Positions 17,053-24,922 of a DNA stretch of 64,000 nt are shown piece after piece. The stretch spans positions 62,001 through 126,000 of the forward strand of contig JBGPHC010000006.1 of assembly GCA_041484195.1 (NCBI GenBank), given 5' to 3'. Numbering within the stretch: the stretch's first letter is position 1; every line of letters starts with the position of its first letter. The DNA comes from PSRI01 sp041484195 (GTDB lineage Bacteria; Bacteroidota; Bacteroidia; Chitinophagales; Chitinophagaceae). The notes under the pieces were generated by a model. It saw only the letters and a list, made by a program, of their open reading frames with translations, had not been told where the DNA came from and ran no database searches. The position numbers and the translations under genes were made by a program.

Positions 17053-17060
17053 TAATTTTG
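17053..17060 (+). promoter_or_regulatory. -7 box of the free-methionine sulfoxide reductase gene
   Basis: TAATTTTG is a perfect TAnnTTTG box and ends four bases before the ATG at 17065. Transcription would start at or within a few bases of the start codon. Confidence 0.6.
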
Positions 17061-17064
17061 CAGG

Positions 17065-17538
17065 ATGTCTGAGGACCTAACCATCATAGCAGGCAGCAAG
17101 ACGGAACAATACGAATCTCTCCTGCCTCAAATCAGGGGCCTCCTGGATGGAGAACCCGACCTGATTGCAAACCTGGCCAATGTATCTGCGGCCTTGAAAG
17201 AACAATTCAAATGGCTTTGGGTGGGTTTTTATCTGGTAAAGGGAAATGAACTGGTGCTGGGTCCCTTCCAGGGTCCCGTAGCGTGTACCCGTATCCGAAA
17301 GGGAAGAGGTGTATGCGGAACCAGTTGGGAAATTGCGCGCACATTGATCGTGCCTGATGTGGAAAAATTTCCGGGCCATATAGCCTGCAATAGCGGATCC
17401 CGCTCCGAGATCGTGATCCCCTGGATCAGGCGTGGCGAAGTGATTGGCGTTTTGGACATTGACAGTGAATTAGCCGATCATTTTGACCCGACCGACCAGG
17501 AATGGCTGGAGAAGATTGTAGCGCTCATCCCCTATTGA
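17065..17538 (+). CDS. msrC: Free methionine-(R)-sulfoxide reductase (GAF-fold)
   Basis: This is a 157-residue single GAF-domain enzyme that reduces free L-methionine-(R)-sulfoxide. The three redox cysteines are present at residues 74, 84 and 108 (GPVACTRIRKGRGVCGTSW and HIACNSGSRSEIV). Their spacing is the same as in the E. coli enzyme (84, 94, 118). The C-terminal GVLDIDSE segment is also typical. It is a lone gene, convergent with the TlpA-like gene 28 bp away, and should be cytosolic. Confidence 0.94.
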   Translation: MSEDLTIIAGSKTEQYESLLPQIRGLLDGEPDLIANLANVSAALKEQFKWLWVGFYLVKGNELVLGPFQGPVACTRIRKGRGVCGTSWEIARTLIVPDVEKFPGHIACNSGSRSEIVIPWIRRGEVIGVLDIDSELADHFDPTDQEWLEKIVALIPY

Positions 17539-17566
17539 GAAAACGAATACACATCACTACGAGGAA

Positions 17567-18802
17567 TCACTTCAACAATTCATTGACCGTATCGTAAAAT
17601 CGCTTCCGGGATTCATCGTAATGCACTCCTGTACCGGGTCCATAGAAACCGCCATGGATCTTTTTCACCTTTCCATCTCTACCAATAAAAATAGTTGTGG
17701 GAAACGCTTTAATTGGTGTGAGCTGGGGTAGTGTCTTTTCGGTTCGTAAAGGATCATTGCTTGTAACACCGGTGATCAGAATGGGATATTCGACCTTGAA
17801 TCTCTGCTGGAATTTTCTCAGACTCTTACGGGATCTTTCCAGGTCTGTGCTGTATTCATAGGCAAGGGCCACAATTTCAACACCCTGCCTTCTGTGTGTT
17901 GAATAATATTCGCTCAGGAATGCTGTTTCATCCATGCAATTCGGACACCAGGAACCCATGATTTGAACCACTACTACTTTATTGCGGAACCTTTCTCCAT
18001 TAATGGAAACCTCTTTCCCATCAAGGTCATGAAATTTGAAATTCAATCTTTCCTCTCCGGGCCGGAGGTTCATGGCAGACAATTCATCAGGCAATTCAGC
18101 ATTTTCATCCCTTGTGGCGTTCCAGGACTCGATATGGCTGGAGCCTGCATAGAACATACCCTGGATATTGCTATCACTTAACAGCTTAGCGATAAAATAA
18201 TAGGCATGAGTGCCGTCGAATACTGAAAGCTGCATGGTATCTGCACTTACCCTTCCTTCCAGGTAACGATAGTCCCCCGACGGAGTCAGAAAAGTTCCGG
18301 AGAGTTGATTATTTTCCTGGTGGAATTCGGCAATTGCGGGCCTCGTGATTGTTTCTTCCGATAAATTCACCTGCCACCTTCCACTGATATTGTATAGTGG
18401 AGGCGAGCTCTGCCTCGCAAACCGGAAATCTTCACTGGCGAAAGCATAAAAAGAGATTTTCTGTTCAGTCGTTAAACTGGTTCCTCTCACCCATGCGCCC
18501 CGCCAATTTCCATCCGGGAGCACTTTCACCCTGAACTGTGATTCAAATACAGGCATTTGAATGAAGATTGAATCCCTGTCGATGACAACACTATCAACAC
18601 GGATCCTTTCTTTCCCATTCCTGATATAGATAACGGGCCTGCCACTATCCTGATTCAATTCAAAATTGAATGGAACCTGTTTGCCGTCATCTCTTTCAAT
18701 AACACCCCTATAAATATCCTTTGGGATTCCTGCGTGTTGGGCAAGAATATTGCTGCTGAAAACCGTTAGAAAGATCAATACGAAGAAAATTCGGCTACTC
18801 AT
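17567..18802 (-). CDS. TlpA-like thioredoxin-fold protein, exported
   Basis: This is a 411-residue protein with a signal peptide (residues 1-21, ending NILAQ) and a long N-terminal beta-rich region of about 240 residues. A C-terminal TlpA/ResA-type thioredoxin domain carries MGSWCPNCMDE (CPNC active site, near residue 285). Proteins of this layout are common in Bacteroidota and act as periplasmic disulfide reductases or oxidoreductases. The partner is unknown, and the N-terminal region has no function that I recognise. It is an isolated gene. Confidence 0.88.
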   Translation of the reverse strand: MSSRIFFVLIFLTVFSSNILAQHAGIPKDIYRGVIERDDGKQVPFNFELNQDSGRPVIYIRNGKERIRVDSVVIDRDSIFIQMPVFESQFRVKVLPDGNWRGAWVRGTSLTTEQKISFYAFASEDFRFARQSSPPLYNISGRWQVNLSEETITRPAIAEFHQENNQLSGTFLTPSGDYRYLEGRVSADTMQLSVFDGTHAYYFIAKLLSDSNIQGMFYAGSSHIESWNATRDENAELPDELSAMNLRPGEERLNFKFHDLDGKEVSINGERFRNKVVVVQIMGSWCPNCMDETAFLSEYYSTHRRQGVEIVALAYEYSTDLERSRKSLRKFQQRFKVEYPILITGVTSNDPLRTEKTLPQLTPIKAFPTTIFIGRDGKVKKIHGGFYGPGTGVHYDESRKRFYDTVNELLK

Positions 18803-18949
18803 TCTTCAATGGTTCGTCAAAAATAGCATCAAATCTATCGAATAATAATTCAAAGGAATGTTAACTATCCGCCTCCTTACCATATAATGTTGAGAATGTA
18901 ATGCAGTAAATAAGAGTTGATTTGTTGATTTTACAAGATGCATTTTGCA

Positions 18950-19909
18950 TCAATTACCACCTTTCATTCCTTGCAGGTTCCGGATCATATCCACGGTCAT
19001 TTTTTCAATGCCATATTCTTCCTTCCATCCCCAATCCTGGCGTGCTACGGAATCATCAATGCTTCTGGGCCAGCTATCGGCGATAGCCTGACGATAGTCC
19101 GGCTGATAGGTAATAGTAAATTCCGGAATCTGCTTTTTGATCTCTGCCGCAATTTCCTTTGGCGAAAAGCTCATGGAGGAGATATTGTAGGAAGTGCGGA
19201 CAGATATTTTATTCGCTGGCGCTTCCATGAGTTCGATTGTAGCCCGAATGGCGTCAGGCATATACATCATCGGCAGGTAGGTATCTTCTTTCAAAAAGCA
19301 TTTGTACTTTTTTTCTTCAATCGCATCCATAAAAATTTCCACGGCATAGTCCGTCGTGCCGCCGCCGGGTGAGGATTTATAGCTGATCAGGCCCGGGTAT
19401 CGAAGGCTCCTGACATCCACCCCATAACGTTGATGAAAATAATTGCACCAGAATTCTCCGGCATATTTGCTGATACCATAGACCGTGGTAGGTTCAATAA
19501 TGGTTCTTTGCGGACAATTTTCCCGGGGTGAGGTAGGTCCGAATACGGCAATGCTGCTGGGCCAATACACTTTATGCAATTTTTCTTCTTTGGCGATATC
19601 CAGCACATTGAGCAAACCCTGCATATTGAGATGCCAGGCGAGGTTGGGATTTTTCTCGCCCGTGGCCGACAATATCGCTGCCAGCATATAGATCTGGGTT
19701 ATATTCTGACGGATCACCTGCACGTGCAGCATTTCCTTATTCATGACGTCGAGGCTCACATAAGGCCCCGTGCCTTTGAGCAAATCATTTTCTTCTCTGA
19801 GGTCAGATGCCACCACGCTACTATTTCCAAATATTTTCCGTAGGCCCAGAGTGAGCTCCACCCCTATCTGTCCCGAAGCGCCAATAACAAGGATCTTTTC
19901 CTTTACCAT
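18950..19909 (-). CDS. SDR-type L-threonine 3-dehydrogenase
   Basis: This is a 319-residue extended SDR. The NAD-binding glycine motif GASGQIG lies at residues 10-16 and the YGISKYAGE catalytic Tyr-Lys pair near residue 140. The RYPGLISYKSSPGGGTTDYAVEIF segment is characteristic of the short-chain threonine dehydrogenases found in animals and Flavobacteria. It oxidises threonine to 2-amino-3-ketobutyrate. The ATG at 19909 (MVKEKILVIG) is chosen over an earlier start. It is divergent from kdsA, 124 bp away. A UDP-sugar epimerase is the alternative, but the motif set favours threonine. Confidence 0.85.
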   Translation of the reverse strand: MVKEKILVIGASGQIGVELTLGLRKIFGNSSVVASDLREENDLLKGTGPYVSLDVMNKEMLHVQVIRQNITQIYMLAAILSATGEKNPNLAWHLNMQGLLNVLDIAKEEKLHKVYWPSSIAVFGPTSPRENCPQRTIIEPTTVYGISKYAGEFWCNYFHQRYGVDVRSLRYPGLISYKSSPGGGTTDYAVEIFMDAIEEKKYKCFLKEDTYLPMMYMPDAIRATIELMEAPANKISVRTSYNISSMSFSPKEIAAEIKKQIPEFTITYQPDYRQAIADSWPRSIDDSVARQDWGWKEEYGIEKMTVDMIRNLQGMKGGN

Positions 19910-20021
19910 AAAGTGCAATTCAGAAGGCAAAGTAGCGGGAAAATGGAAAAGAAAAAAATCCGGCGGCCCCGGGTTCCCTGGGTACCATGTATCAGACAGA
20001 ATAGGAAATGCGGAATGTTAC

Positions 20022-20029
20022 TAACTTTG
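20022..20029 (+). promoter_or_regulatory. -7 box of kdsA
   Basis: TAACTTTG is a perfect TAnnTTTG box, four bases before the kdsA ATG at 20034. No clear -33 TTG is seen at the usual distance. The start of transcription is predicted at the start codon itself. Confidence 0.6.
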
Positions 20030-20033
20030 CGCC

Positions 20034-20858
20034 ATGGAAAAATTCTTGAAAGATTTATTTGCCAACCAGGACTATGATGAAAAGAATTTCTTTCTCATAG
20101 CCGGTCCCTGCGTAGTGGAAAGTGAAGAACTCATTATGGAAGTGGGAGAAAAAGTCGCTGCCATTTGCCGGGAACTGGCCATTCCTTATATCTTCAAATC
20201 CTCTTATAGAAAAGCCAACAGGACCAGTGCATCCTCATTCTCCGGCATTGGCGATGAAAAGGCCCTGGCCCTGATGAAAAAGCTGGGTGACAAATACAAG
20301 TTGCCCATTACTTCGGATATCCACGCCCATGATGAAGCCGCGCCCGCCGCCAAATATGTGGACGTGCTTCAGATCCCTGCCTTTCTGTGCAGGCAAACGG
20401 ATTTGCTGATTGCCGCAGCAGAAACCGGCAAAATTGTGAACGTGAAAAAAGGACAATTCCTGAGTGGGCCGGCCATGAAATTCGCGGTGGAGAAAATCAG
20501 GAATGCGGGGAATGATAAGATCATTCTGACTGAAAGGGGTAATAGCTTCGGCTACTATGACCTGGTAGTTGACTATCGGAATATTCCCTGGATGCAGGAG
20601 CATGGCGTACCAGTGGTTATGGACTGCACTCACTCCCTACAACAACCCAATCAAGGTTCAGGGGTCACGGGAGGCAACCCCCAACTCATAGGAACGATCG
20701 CGAAAGCGGCCATTGCCGCAGGCGCAAATGGACTATTCATCGAGACTCATCCGAATCCCGCGGTTGCCAAGAGCGATGGAGCCAATATGCTGAGACTTGA
20801 TTTACTGCAGGGGCTGCTGGAACAATTGGTGAGATTGAGGGAGGCCGTCCGGAATTGA
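20034..20858 (+). CDS. kdsA: 3-deoxy-8-phosphooctulonate (Kdo-8-P) synthase, metal-dependent type
   Basis: KdsA condenses arabinose-5-phosphate with PEP to make Kdo-8-phosphate for lipopolysaccharide. The protein has 274 residues. AGPCVVES puts a cysteine at residue 26, the position that is Asn in the metal-independent E. coli enzyme and Cys in the metal-dependent Aquifex type. IPAFLCRQTDLLIAAAETG and NVKKGQFLSGP are highly conserved, and SFGYYDLVVDYR and ETHPNP complete the site. It therefore most likely uses a divalent metal. It is a single-gene unit. Confidence 0.96.
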   Translation: MEKFLKDLFANQDYDEKNFFLIAGPCVVESEELIMEVGEKVAAICRELAIPYIFKSSYRKANRTSASSFSGIGDEKALALMKKLGDKYKLPITSDIHAHDEAAPAAKYVDVLQIPAFLCRQTDLLIAAAETGKIVNVKKGQFLSGPAMKFAVEKIRNAGNDKIILTERGNSFGYYDLVVDYRNIPWMQEHGVPVVMDCTHSLQQPNQGSGVTGGNPQLIGTIAKAAIAAGANGLFIETHPNPAVAKSDGANMLRLDLLQGLLEQLVRLREAVRN

Positions 20859-21409
20859 ACTTGGAGGTAAGTACTGTTAGCCTTTGAAGGGCTACTGCCT
20901 TCCCTGCAGCGCTATTGTTAATTAGATACTGAGACCAGCCTGCAAATCATAGAATAAAGAAAAAAAGGAAGCTCCTGAATCATAGGATAGGACCAGGAGC
21001 TTTCACAGGATGGTTTTTTCAAAGGATTATTTGGATAGTTTTCCTTTGAAGGATTGGATTTTCACTGTTCGGTTTTTCAGAGAATAAAAACTTGATATAT
21101 CTTAAAGAACTTTCGTCAAAGAAAGCTCCCGGTAAAAGGAGCTTCATAGGATAATCTGGTGCATTCACAGTTGTTAGTAACCCCGAAATGTAAACACTCA
21201 TGTAATAAACGCCAATCCGTAGATTAATTGCAGTCTTTTAAATGTTTTTTTAACATTAATTGCAAGTCTCCATTATAGCTAAGTGCTTACTCTTATGACC
21301 TCAATCAACCCGTCCCTGCTGATTAATGTATGTCAATCAGGTTCCATAAATTCAATTGCTAACAGGGATTCATTTTCGTGGATCAAGGTTTGAATTTGGT
21401 CGCGGGGAA
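20859..21409. other. Intergenic region with two GGAGC/GCTCC hairpins
   Basis: No convincing gene lies here. Two related hairpins are present: AGCTCCTG/CAGGAGCT (about 20971-21001), which on the minus strand is followed by TCCTTTTTTTC, and AAGCTCC/GGAGCTT (about 21122-21144), which on the minus strand is followed by TCTTTG. Both fit terminators for the minus-strand PspC gene, read in series. A 60-codon open frame across 21019-21201 shows no recognisable features and overlaps the second hairpin. Confidence 0.55.
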
Positions 21410-21628
21410 TCAATAATTGAGGGGATTTCTTCTTCTGCTCCAGATATAATTGCGGATATTCAGCCAGAAAGCTATGAACATATAAATGATGATGGGCGAA
21501 CCCATAGTGAGGAGAGAGATATAAATGAAATATTTGCGGATGGTGGTGTTAGCGATCCCGATTTTTTCGCCAATATAGGAGCATACACCGAAAACCTGCC
21601 ATTCAATAAAATGCCTGAATCCGTTCAT
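21410..21628 (-). CDS. PspC-domain membrane protein
   Basis: This is a 72-residue protein consisting of a single PspC domain. The pattern FGVCSYIGEKIGIANTTIRKYFIY is followed by one transmembrane helix (about residues 38-58, LLTMGSPIIIYMFIAFWL) and a basic tail. Small stand-alone PspC proteins are frequent in Bacteroidota and are linked to envelope stress responses by family membership. No psp regulator or partner is adjacent. The basic C-terminus suggests its end is cytoplasmic. Confidence 0.85.
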   Translation of the reverse strand: MNGFRHFIEWQVFGVCSYIGEKIGIANTTIRKYFIYISLLTMGSPIIIYMFIAFWLNIRNYIWSRRRNPLNY

Positions 21629-21784
21629 GAGACAAATTTATAAAAAAAATAAATAGGCTCTTTGCAAATGGCTTGTTAGTGAGAAAGGATTTTTAGGTAA
21701 TTTCGCGATACTTTCCCCATACAGGATGCCGGGTTGCCGACCTGGGATAACTTGTTGAGAAGCGGTGAATTGCATAATGAATTG

Positions 21785-21832
21785 GACCCGGTATTAACCC
21801 GATTACGATAGGGCTCGGGTCAGTTTGGAGCC
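21785..21832 (+). promoter_or_regulatory. Possible folded segment in the aconitase upstream region
   Basis: GACCCG (21785-21790) can pair with CGGGTC (21816-21821), while GGCTC (21812-21816) can instead pair with GAGCC (21828-21832). The two pairings exclude each other, as in a switch. The stems are short and no known riboswitch is recognised, so this is only a candidate. Confidence 0.25.
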
Positions 21833-21921
21833 TGCCCGCTCCCATCCGCTTCTTCAGTCACGCATACCCTGGATCTGCATCCTGCACTAGTGTCGGGGCT
21901 CAAATCTTAAAAATCTATATC

Positions 21922-24189
21922 ATGGTTTTCGACCTGGACTTAATCAAGAAACTGTATTTGTCTTTGCCTGGCAAAATTGGGCCTGCCCGCAAGTTGGTTG
22001 GTCATCCGCTTACTCTTGCCGAGAAAATATTGTATGCGCATTTATATGAAACGCCCACCAGGGCATATGAAAGGGGAAAGGACTATGTGGACTTTGCTCC
22101 CGATCGCGTAGCCATGCAGGACGCAACCGCGCAAATGGCACTATTGCAATTCATGACCTGCGGACGATCCCGCGTGGCCGTTCCTTCCACCGTGCATTGT
22201 GACCATCTCATTCAAGCCAAACTGGGCGCGCAGGAAGATCTCAACGCGGCATTGAGCGTAAACAAGGAAGTCTATGATTTCCTCGCATCCATCTCAAATA
22301 AATTTGGCATTGGTTTCTGGAAACCGGGCGCCGGAATAATCCACCAGGTTGTGCTGGAGAATTACGCGTTTCCGGGAGGGATGATGATCGGGACCGATTC
22401 ACATACTCCCAACGCGGGAGGCCTGGGAATGGTGGCGATTGGAGTGGGAGGAGCAGATGCCGTGGACGTTATGGCAGGCCTTCCCTGGGAATTGAAAATG
22501 CCCAAACTGATTGGTATAAAACTCACGGGCAAATTGAGCGGTTGGGTTTCAGCCAAAGATGTAATTCTTAAAGTGGCAGGAATACTAACCGTAAAAGGAG
22601 GCACGGGTGCCATCGTGGAATATTTTGGAGATGGTGCGGATAGTCTCAGCGCAACCGGCAAAGGAACTATTTGCAATATGGGAGCGGAAATTGGAGCTAC
22701 CTGTTCCATTTTTGCCTATGATAATAAAATGTCGGCTTATTTGAAAGCAACAGGCCGCGAAGAACTGGCAGCTTTGGCTGATGGTATCAGGGAACATCTA
22801 CGCCCAGATCCTGAAGTATATGCCAATCCCGGGAAATATTATGATCAATTGATTGAGATCAGCCTGGGCGAGTTGGAGCCATTTGTCAATGGACCATTCA
22901 CACCCGACCTTGCATGGCCCATTTCAAAATTCGCCGAGGCTGTTAAGTCGAATAACTGGCCCGAGAAACTGGAAGTGGCATTGATCGGTTCCTGCACCAA
23001 CTCTTCTTATGAAGATATCAGTCGTTCTGCCTCACTAGCCAGGCAGGCGGTAGACAAGAACCTGAAAGCAAAAGCAGAATTCACTATCACACCCGGATCA
23101 GAGCAGGTGCGTTACACCATTGAAAAAGACGGGTTCCTGAATACTTTTGAAAAGATTGGCGGCGTCGTACTTGCAAATGCATGCGGACCCTGTATCGGTC
23201 AATGGGCCAGGCATATTGATGATCCCAACCGTAAGAATTCCATCATCACTTCATTCAACAGGAATTTCGCCAAGCGTAATGACGGGCTGGCTTCCACGCA
23301 CGCATTCGTAGCCTCACCCGAAATTGTAACCGCTTTTGCCATAGCCGGAGATCTCACTTTTAATCCCTTAAAGGATTCCCTGAAAAATGAAAAAGGAGAT
23401 GAGGTGATGCTCGATGAACCTACAGGCGTTGAACTTCCCCCCAAAGGTTTTTCAGTAGAGGACCCAGGCTATGAGGCCCCTGCCAAAGATGGCAGCAATC
23501 TGGATGTGAAAGTGAAACCCGATTCACAAAGATTACAATTACTCGCTCCGTTCCCAGCCTGGGAAGGAACTGATTTGAAGGGTTTGAAATTGCTCATAAA
23601 AGCCAAGGGCAAATGCACTACGGATCATATCTCGATGGCAGGACCCTGGCTCAAATTCCGCGGCCACCTGGATAATATTTCAAATAATATGCTGATCGGC
23701 GCCATCAATTATTTCAATGAAAAGACCGATTCAGTAAAGAATCAATTGACTGGCGAATATGGATCAGTGCCAGGCACTCAACGTGAGTATAAAGCCGCCG
23801 GTATCGGGTCCATTGTAGTAGGAGATGAGAACTACGGCGAAGGAAGCAGTCGCGAACATGCGGCTATGGAACCCCGTCATCTCGGTGTGCGTGCCATCAT
23901 AGTGAGAAGTTTCGCAAGGATACACGAGACCAACCTCAAGAAACAAGGGATGCTGGCTCTCACTTTTGCCGATAAAGCCGATTATGAGAAAGTGCAGGAA
24001 GATGACAATATTGATATCAATGGCCTCACAGCTTTCAAATCCGGCAAGCCGCTCACGGTGGTATTGCATCATAAGGATGGCTCATCCGACAATATAACGG
24101 TAAACCATACCTACAATGAGCAGCAGATCGAGTGGTTCAAGGCAGGCGGAGCGCTGAATGTGATACGGAAGCAGTTTGCCAGCTTATAA
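21922..24189 (+). CDS. acn: Aconitate hydratase, mitochondrial type
   Basis: Aconitase isomerises citrate to isocitrate in the TCA cycle using a 4Fe-4S cluster. The 755 residues match the mitochondrial-type enzyme. The cluster ligands are Cys358 (GSCTNSS), Cys421 and Cys424 (ACGPCIGQW), the same numbers as in mature pig aconitase. The substrate-binding IGTDSHTPNAGG and the swivelling C-terminal domain with GEGSSREHAAMEPR are intact. It is a single-gene unit preceded by a roughly 290 bp untranslated region and followed by two hairpins. Confidence 0.97.
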   Translation: MVFDLDLIKKLYLSLPGKIGPARKLVGHPLTLAEKILYAHLYETPTRAYERGKDYVDFAPDRVAMQDATAQMALLQFMTCGRSRVAVPSTVHCDHLIQAKLGAQEDLNAALSVNKEVYDFLASISNKFGIGFWKPGAGIIHQVVLENYAFPGGMMIGTDSHTPNAGGLGMVAIGVGGADAVDVMAGLPWELKMPKLIGIKLTGKLSGWVSAKDVILKVAGILTVKGGTGAIVEYFGDGADSLSATGKGTICNMGAEIGATCSIFAYDNKMSAYLKATGREELAALADGIREHLRPDPEVYANPGKYYDQLIEISLGELEPFVNGPFTPDLAWPISKFAEAVKSNNWPEKLEVALIGSCTNSSYEDISRSASLARQAVDKNLKAKAEFTITPGSEQVRYTIEKDGFLNTFEKIGGVVLANACGPCIGQWARHIDDPNRKNSIITSFNRNFAKRNDGLASTHAFVASPEIVTAFAIAGDLTFNPLKDSLKNEKGDEVMLDEPTGVELPPKGFSVEDPGYEAPAKDGSNLDVKVKPDSQRLQLLAPFPAWEGTDLKGLKLLIKAKGKCTTDHISMAGPWLKFRGHLDNISNNMLIGAINYFNEKTDSVKNQLTGEYGSVPGTQREYKAAGIGSIVVGDENYGEGSSREHAAMEPRHLGVRAIIVRSFARIHETNLKKQGMLALTFADKADYEKVQEDDNIDINGLTAFKSGKPLTVVLHHKDGSSDNITVNHTYNEQQIEWFKAGGALNVIRKQFASL

Positions 24190-24215
24190 TTCGCAAGAAC
24201 AAGCCGATAGTGTTT

Positions 24216-24253
24216 ATTTGGACTTTCCCGGCGCTAGGAAATGTCGTCCAAAT
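24216..24253 (+). terminator. Two-part hairpin just after the aconitase gene
   Basis: ATTTGGAC (24216-24223) pairs perfectly with GTCCAAAT (24246-24253). Inside it TTTCC (24224-24228) pairs with GGAAA (24237-24241), leaving a four-base bulge. TTGATTTT follows. It starts 27 bp after the stop codon and may be a first, weaker terminator or a 3' end stabiliser. Confidence 0.55.
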
Positions 24254-24316
24254 TGATTTTGTAATTGCAAAGATTTACCATCTTTAGAATACGGAAAGAA
24301 AGTTCCAGAAAAAAGA

Positions 24317-24357
24317 ATGGCCATCTCTTAATCTTGAGATGGCCATATATTTTTATT
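24317..24357 (+). terminator. Strong terminator after the aconitase gene
   Basis: ATGGCCATCTC (24317-24327) and GAGATGGCCAT (24336-24346) form an 11 bp perfect stem with an eight-base loop, followed by ATATTTTTATTT. A near-identical stem occurs at 28337-28362 at the other side of the decayed regulator gene. Confidence 0.85.
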
Positions 24358-24380
24358 TGATGCGATTCACGCCATCACCC

Positions 24381-24444
24381 CATTGGTGTTTCACGCTGGA
24401 AGATCTTAAACAATCTGATTGAGTTTCCAGGGAGCACCAACAAT
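24381..24444 (+). repeat. Hairpin repeat, copy A
   Basis: The outer arms TTGGTG (24383-24388) and CACCAA (24435-24440) pair, and so do inner arms CTGGAA (24396-24401) and TTCCAG (24425-24430). The ends CATTGGTGTTTC and GGGAGCACCAACAAT are shared with copies at 28151 and 28227, while the interior is different. Confidence 0.8.
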
Positions 24445-24488
24445 ACAAAGCATACTATGAAATTGTGATTAATAATCGAGGGGTGAGT

Positions 24489-24544
24489 GGGTGCTCCCTT
24501 ACCATCTTAAATTCCTGGATGTCTTTACTATTGTGGGAGACACC
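24489..24544 (+). repeat. Degenerate relative of the hairpin repeat, copy B
   Basis: GGTGCTCCC near the left end and GGGAGACACC at the right end resemble the GGTGTTTCCC and GGGAGCACC arms of the better copies and are complementary apart from one extra base. The outer TTG and CAACAAT ends are missing. Membership in the family is uncertain. Confidence 0.4.
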
Positions 24545-24922
24545 TGCCAAAGGGTGAAGATGGCAGAAAATACGTAAAGTTCTCCTGTAGAGCCTTTGCT
24601 GACCGGGCGCACCCTTGCATGCGTGACGCAGACAGGCAAGGAACCCTTCGCTTAAAATTATGGTCGCCATGCTTTTTGTTCCAGAGTGAATATTCTAACT
24701 TGCCATAAGTTTATGGTTGAACCTTACCTTATGTTCAGCCCAGCAAAGAATGAATTGTGAAATATTCTGAAAACGGGAGCTTCAAAAAATCGATTAATTA
24801 CTCTATTCCTGTATCTCCGCAGGGAAGCTACTGGGGAAAGCACTAAATTTTCTTACCCTGAAATGCCAATTTTATAATCCAGGACAATTTAGTTCTGTGA
24901 TTAAATTGTTAAATTCCATCCA

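Larger units (their letters stand above)
24358..24922. other. Gene-free region with hairpin repeats before the regulator pseudogene
   Basis: I see no gene here. The region holds a copy of the 64-67 bp hairpin repeat (24381-24444), a degenerate relative (24489-24544) and a further stem CCTTGC/GCAAGG around 24612-24640. The rest is AT-rich without recognisable features. Confidence 0.6.

Noticed and set aside
21019..21201. 60-codon minus-strand open frame between kdsA and the PspC gene
   Set aside because: It overlaps a terminator-like hairpin, has no family features and no promoter. It is more likely untranslated sequence.
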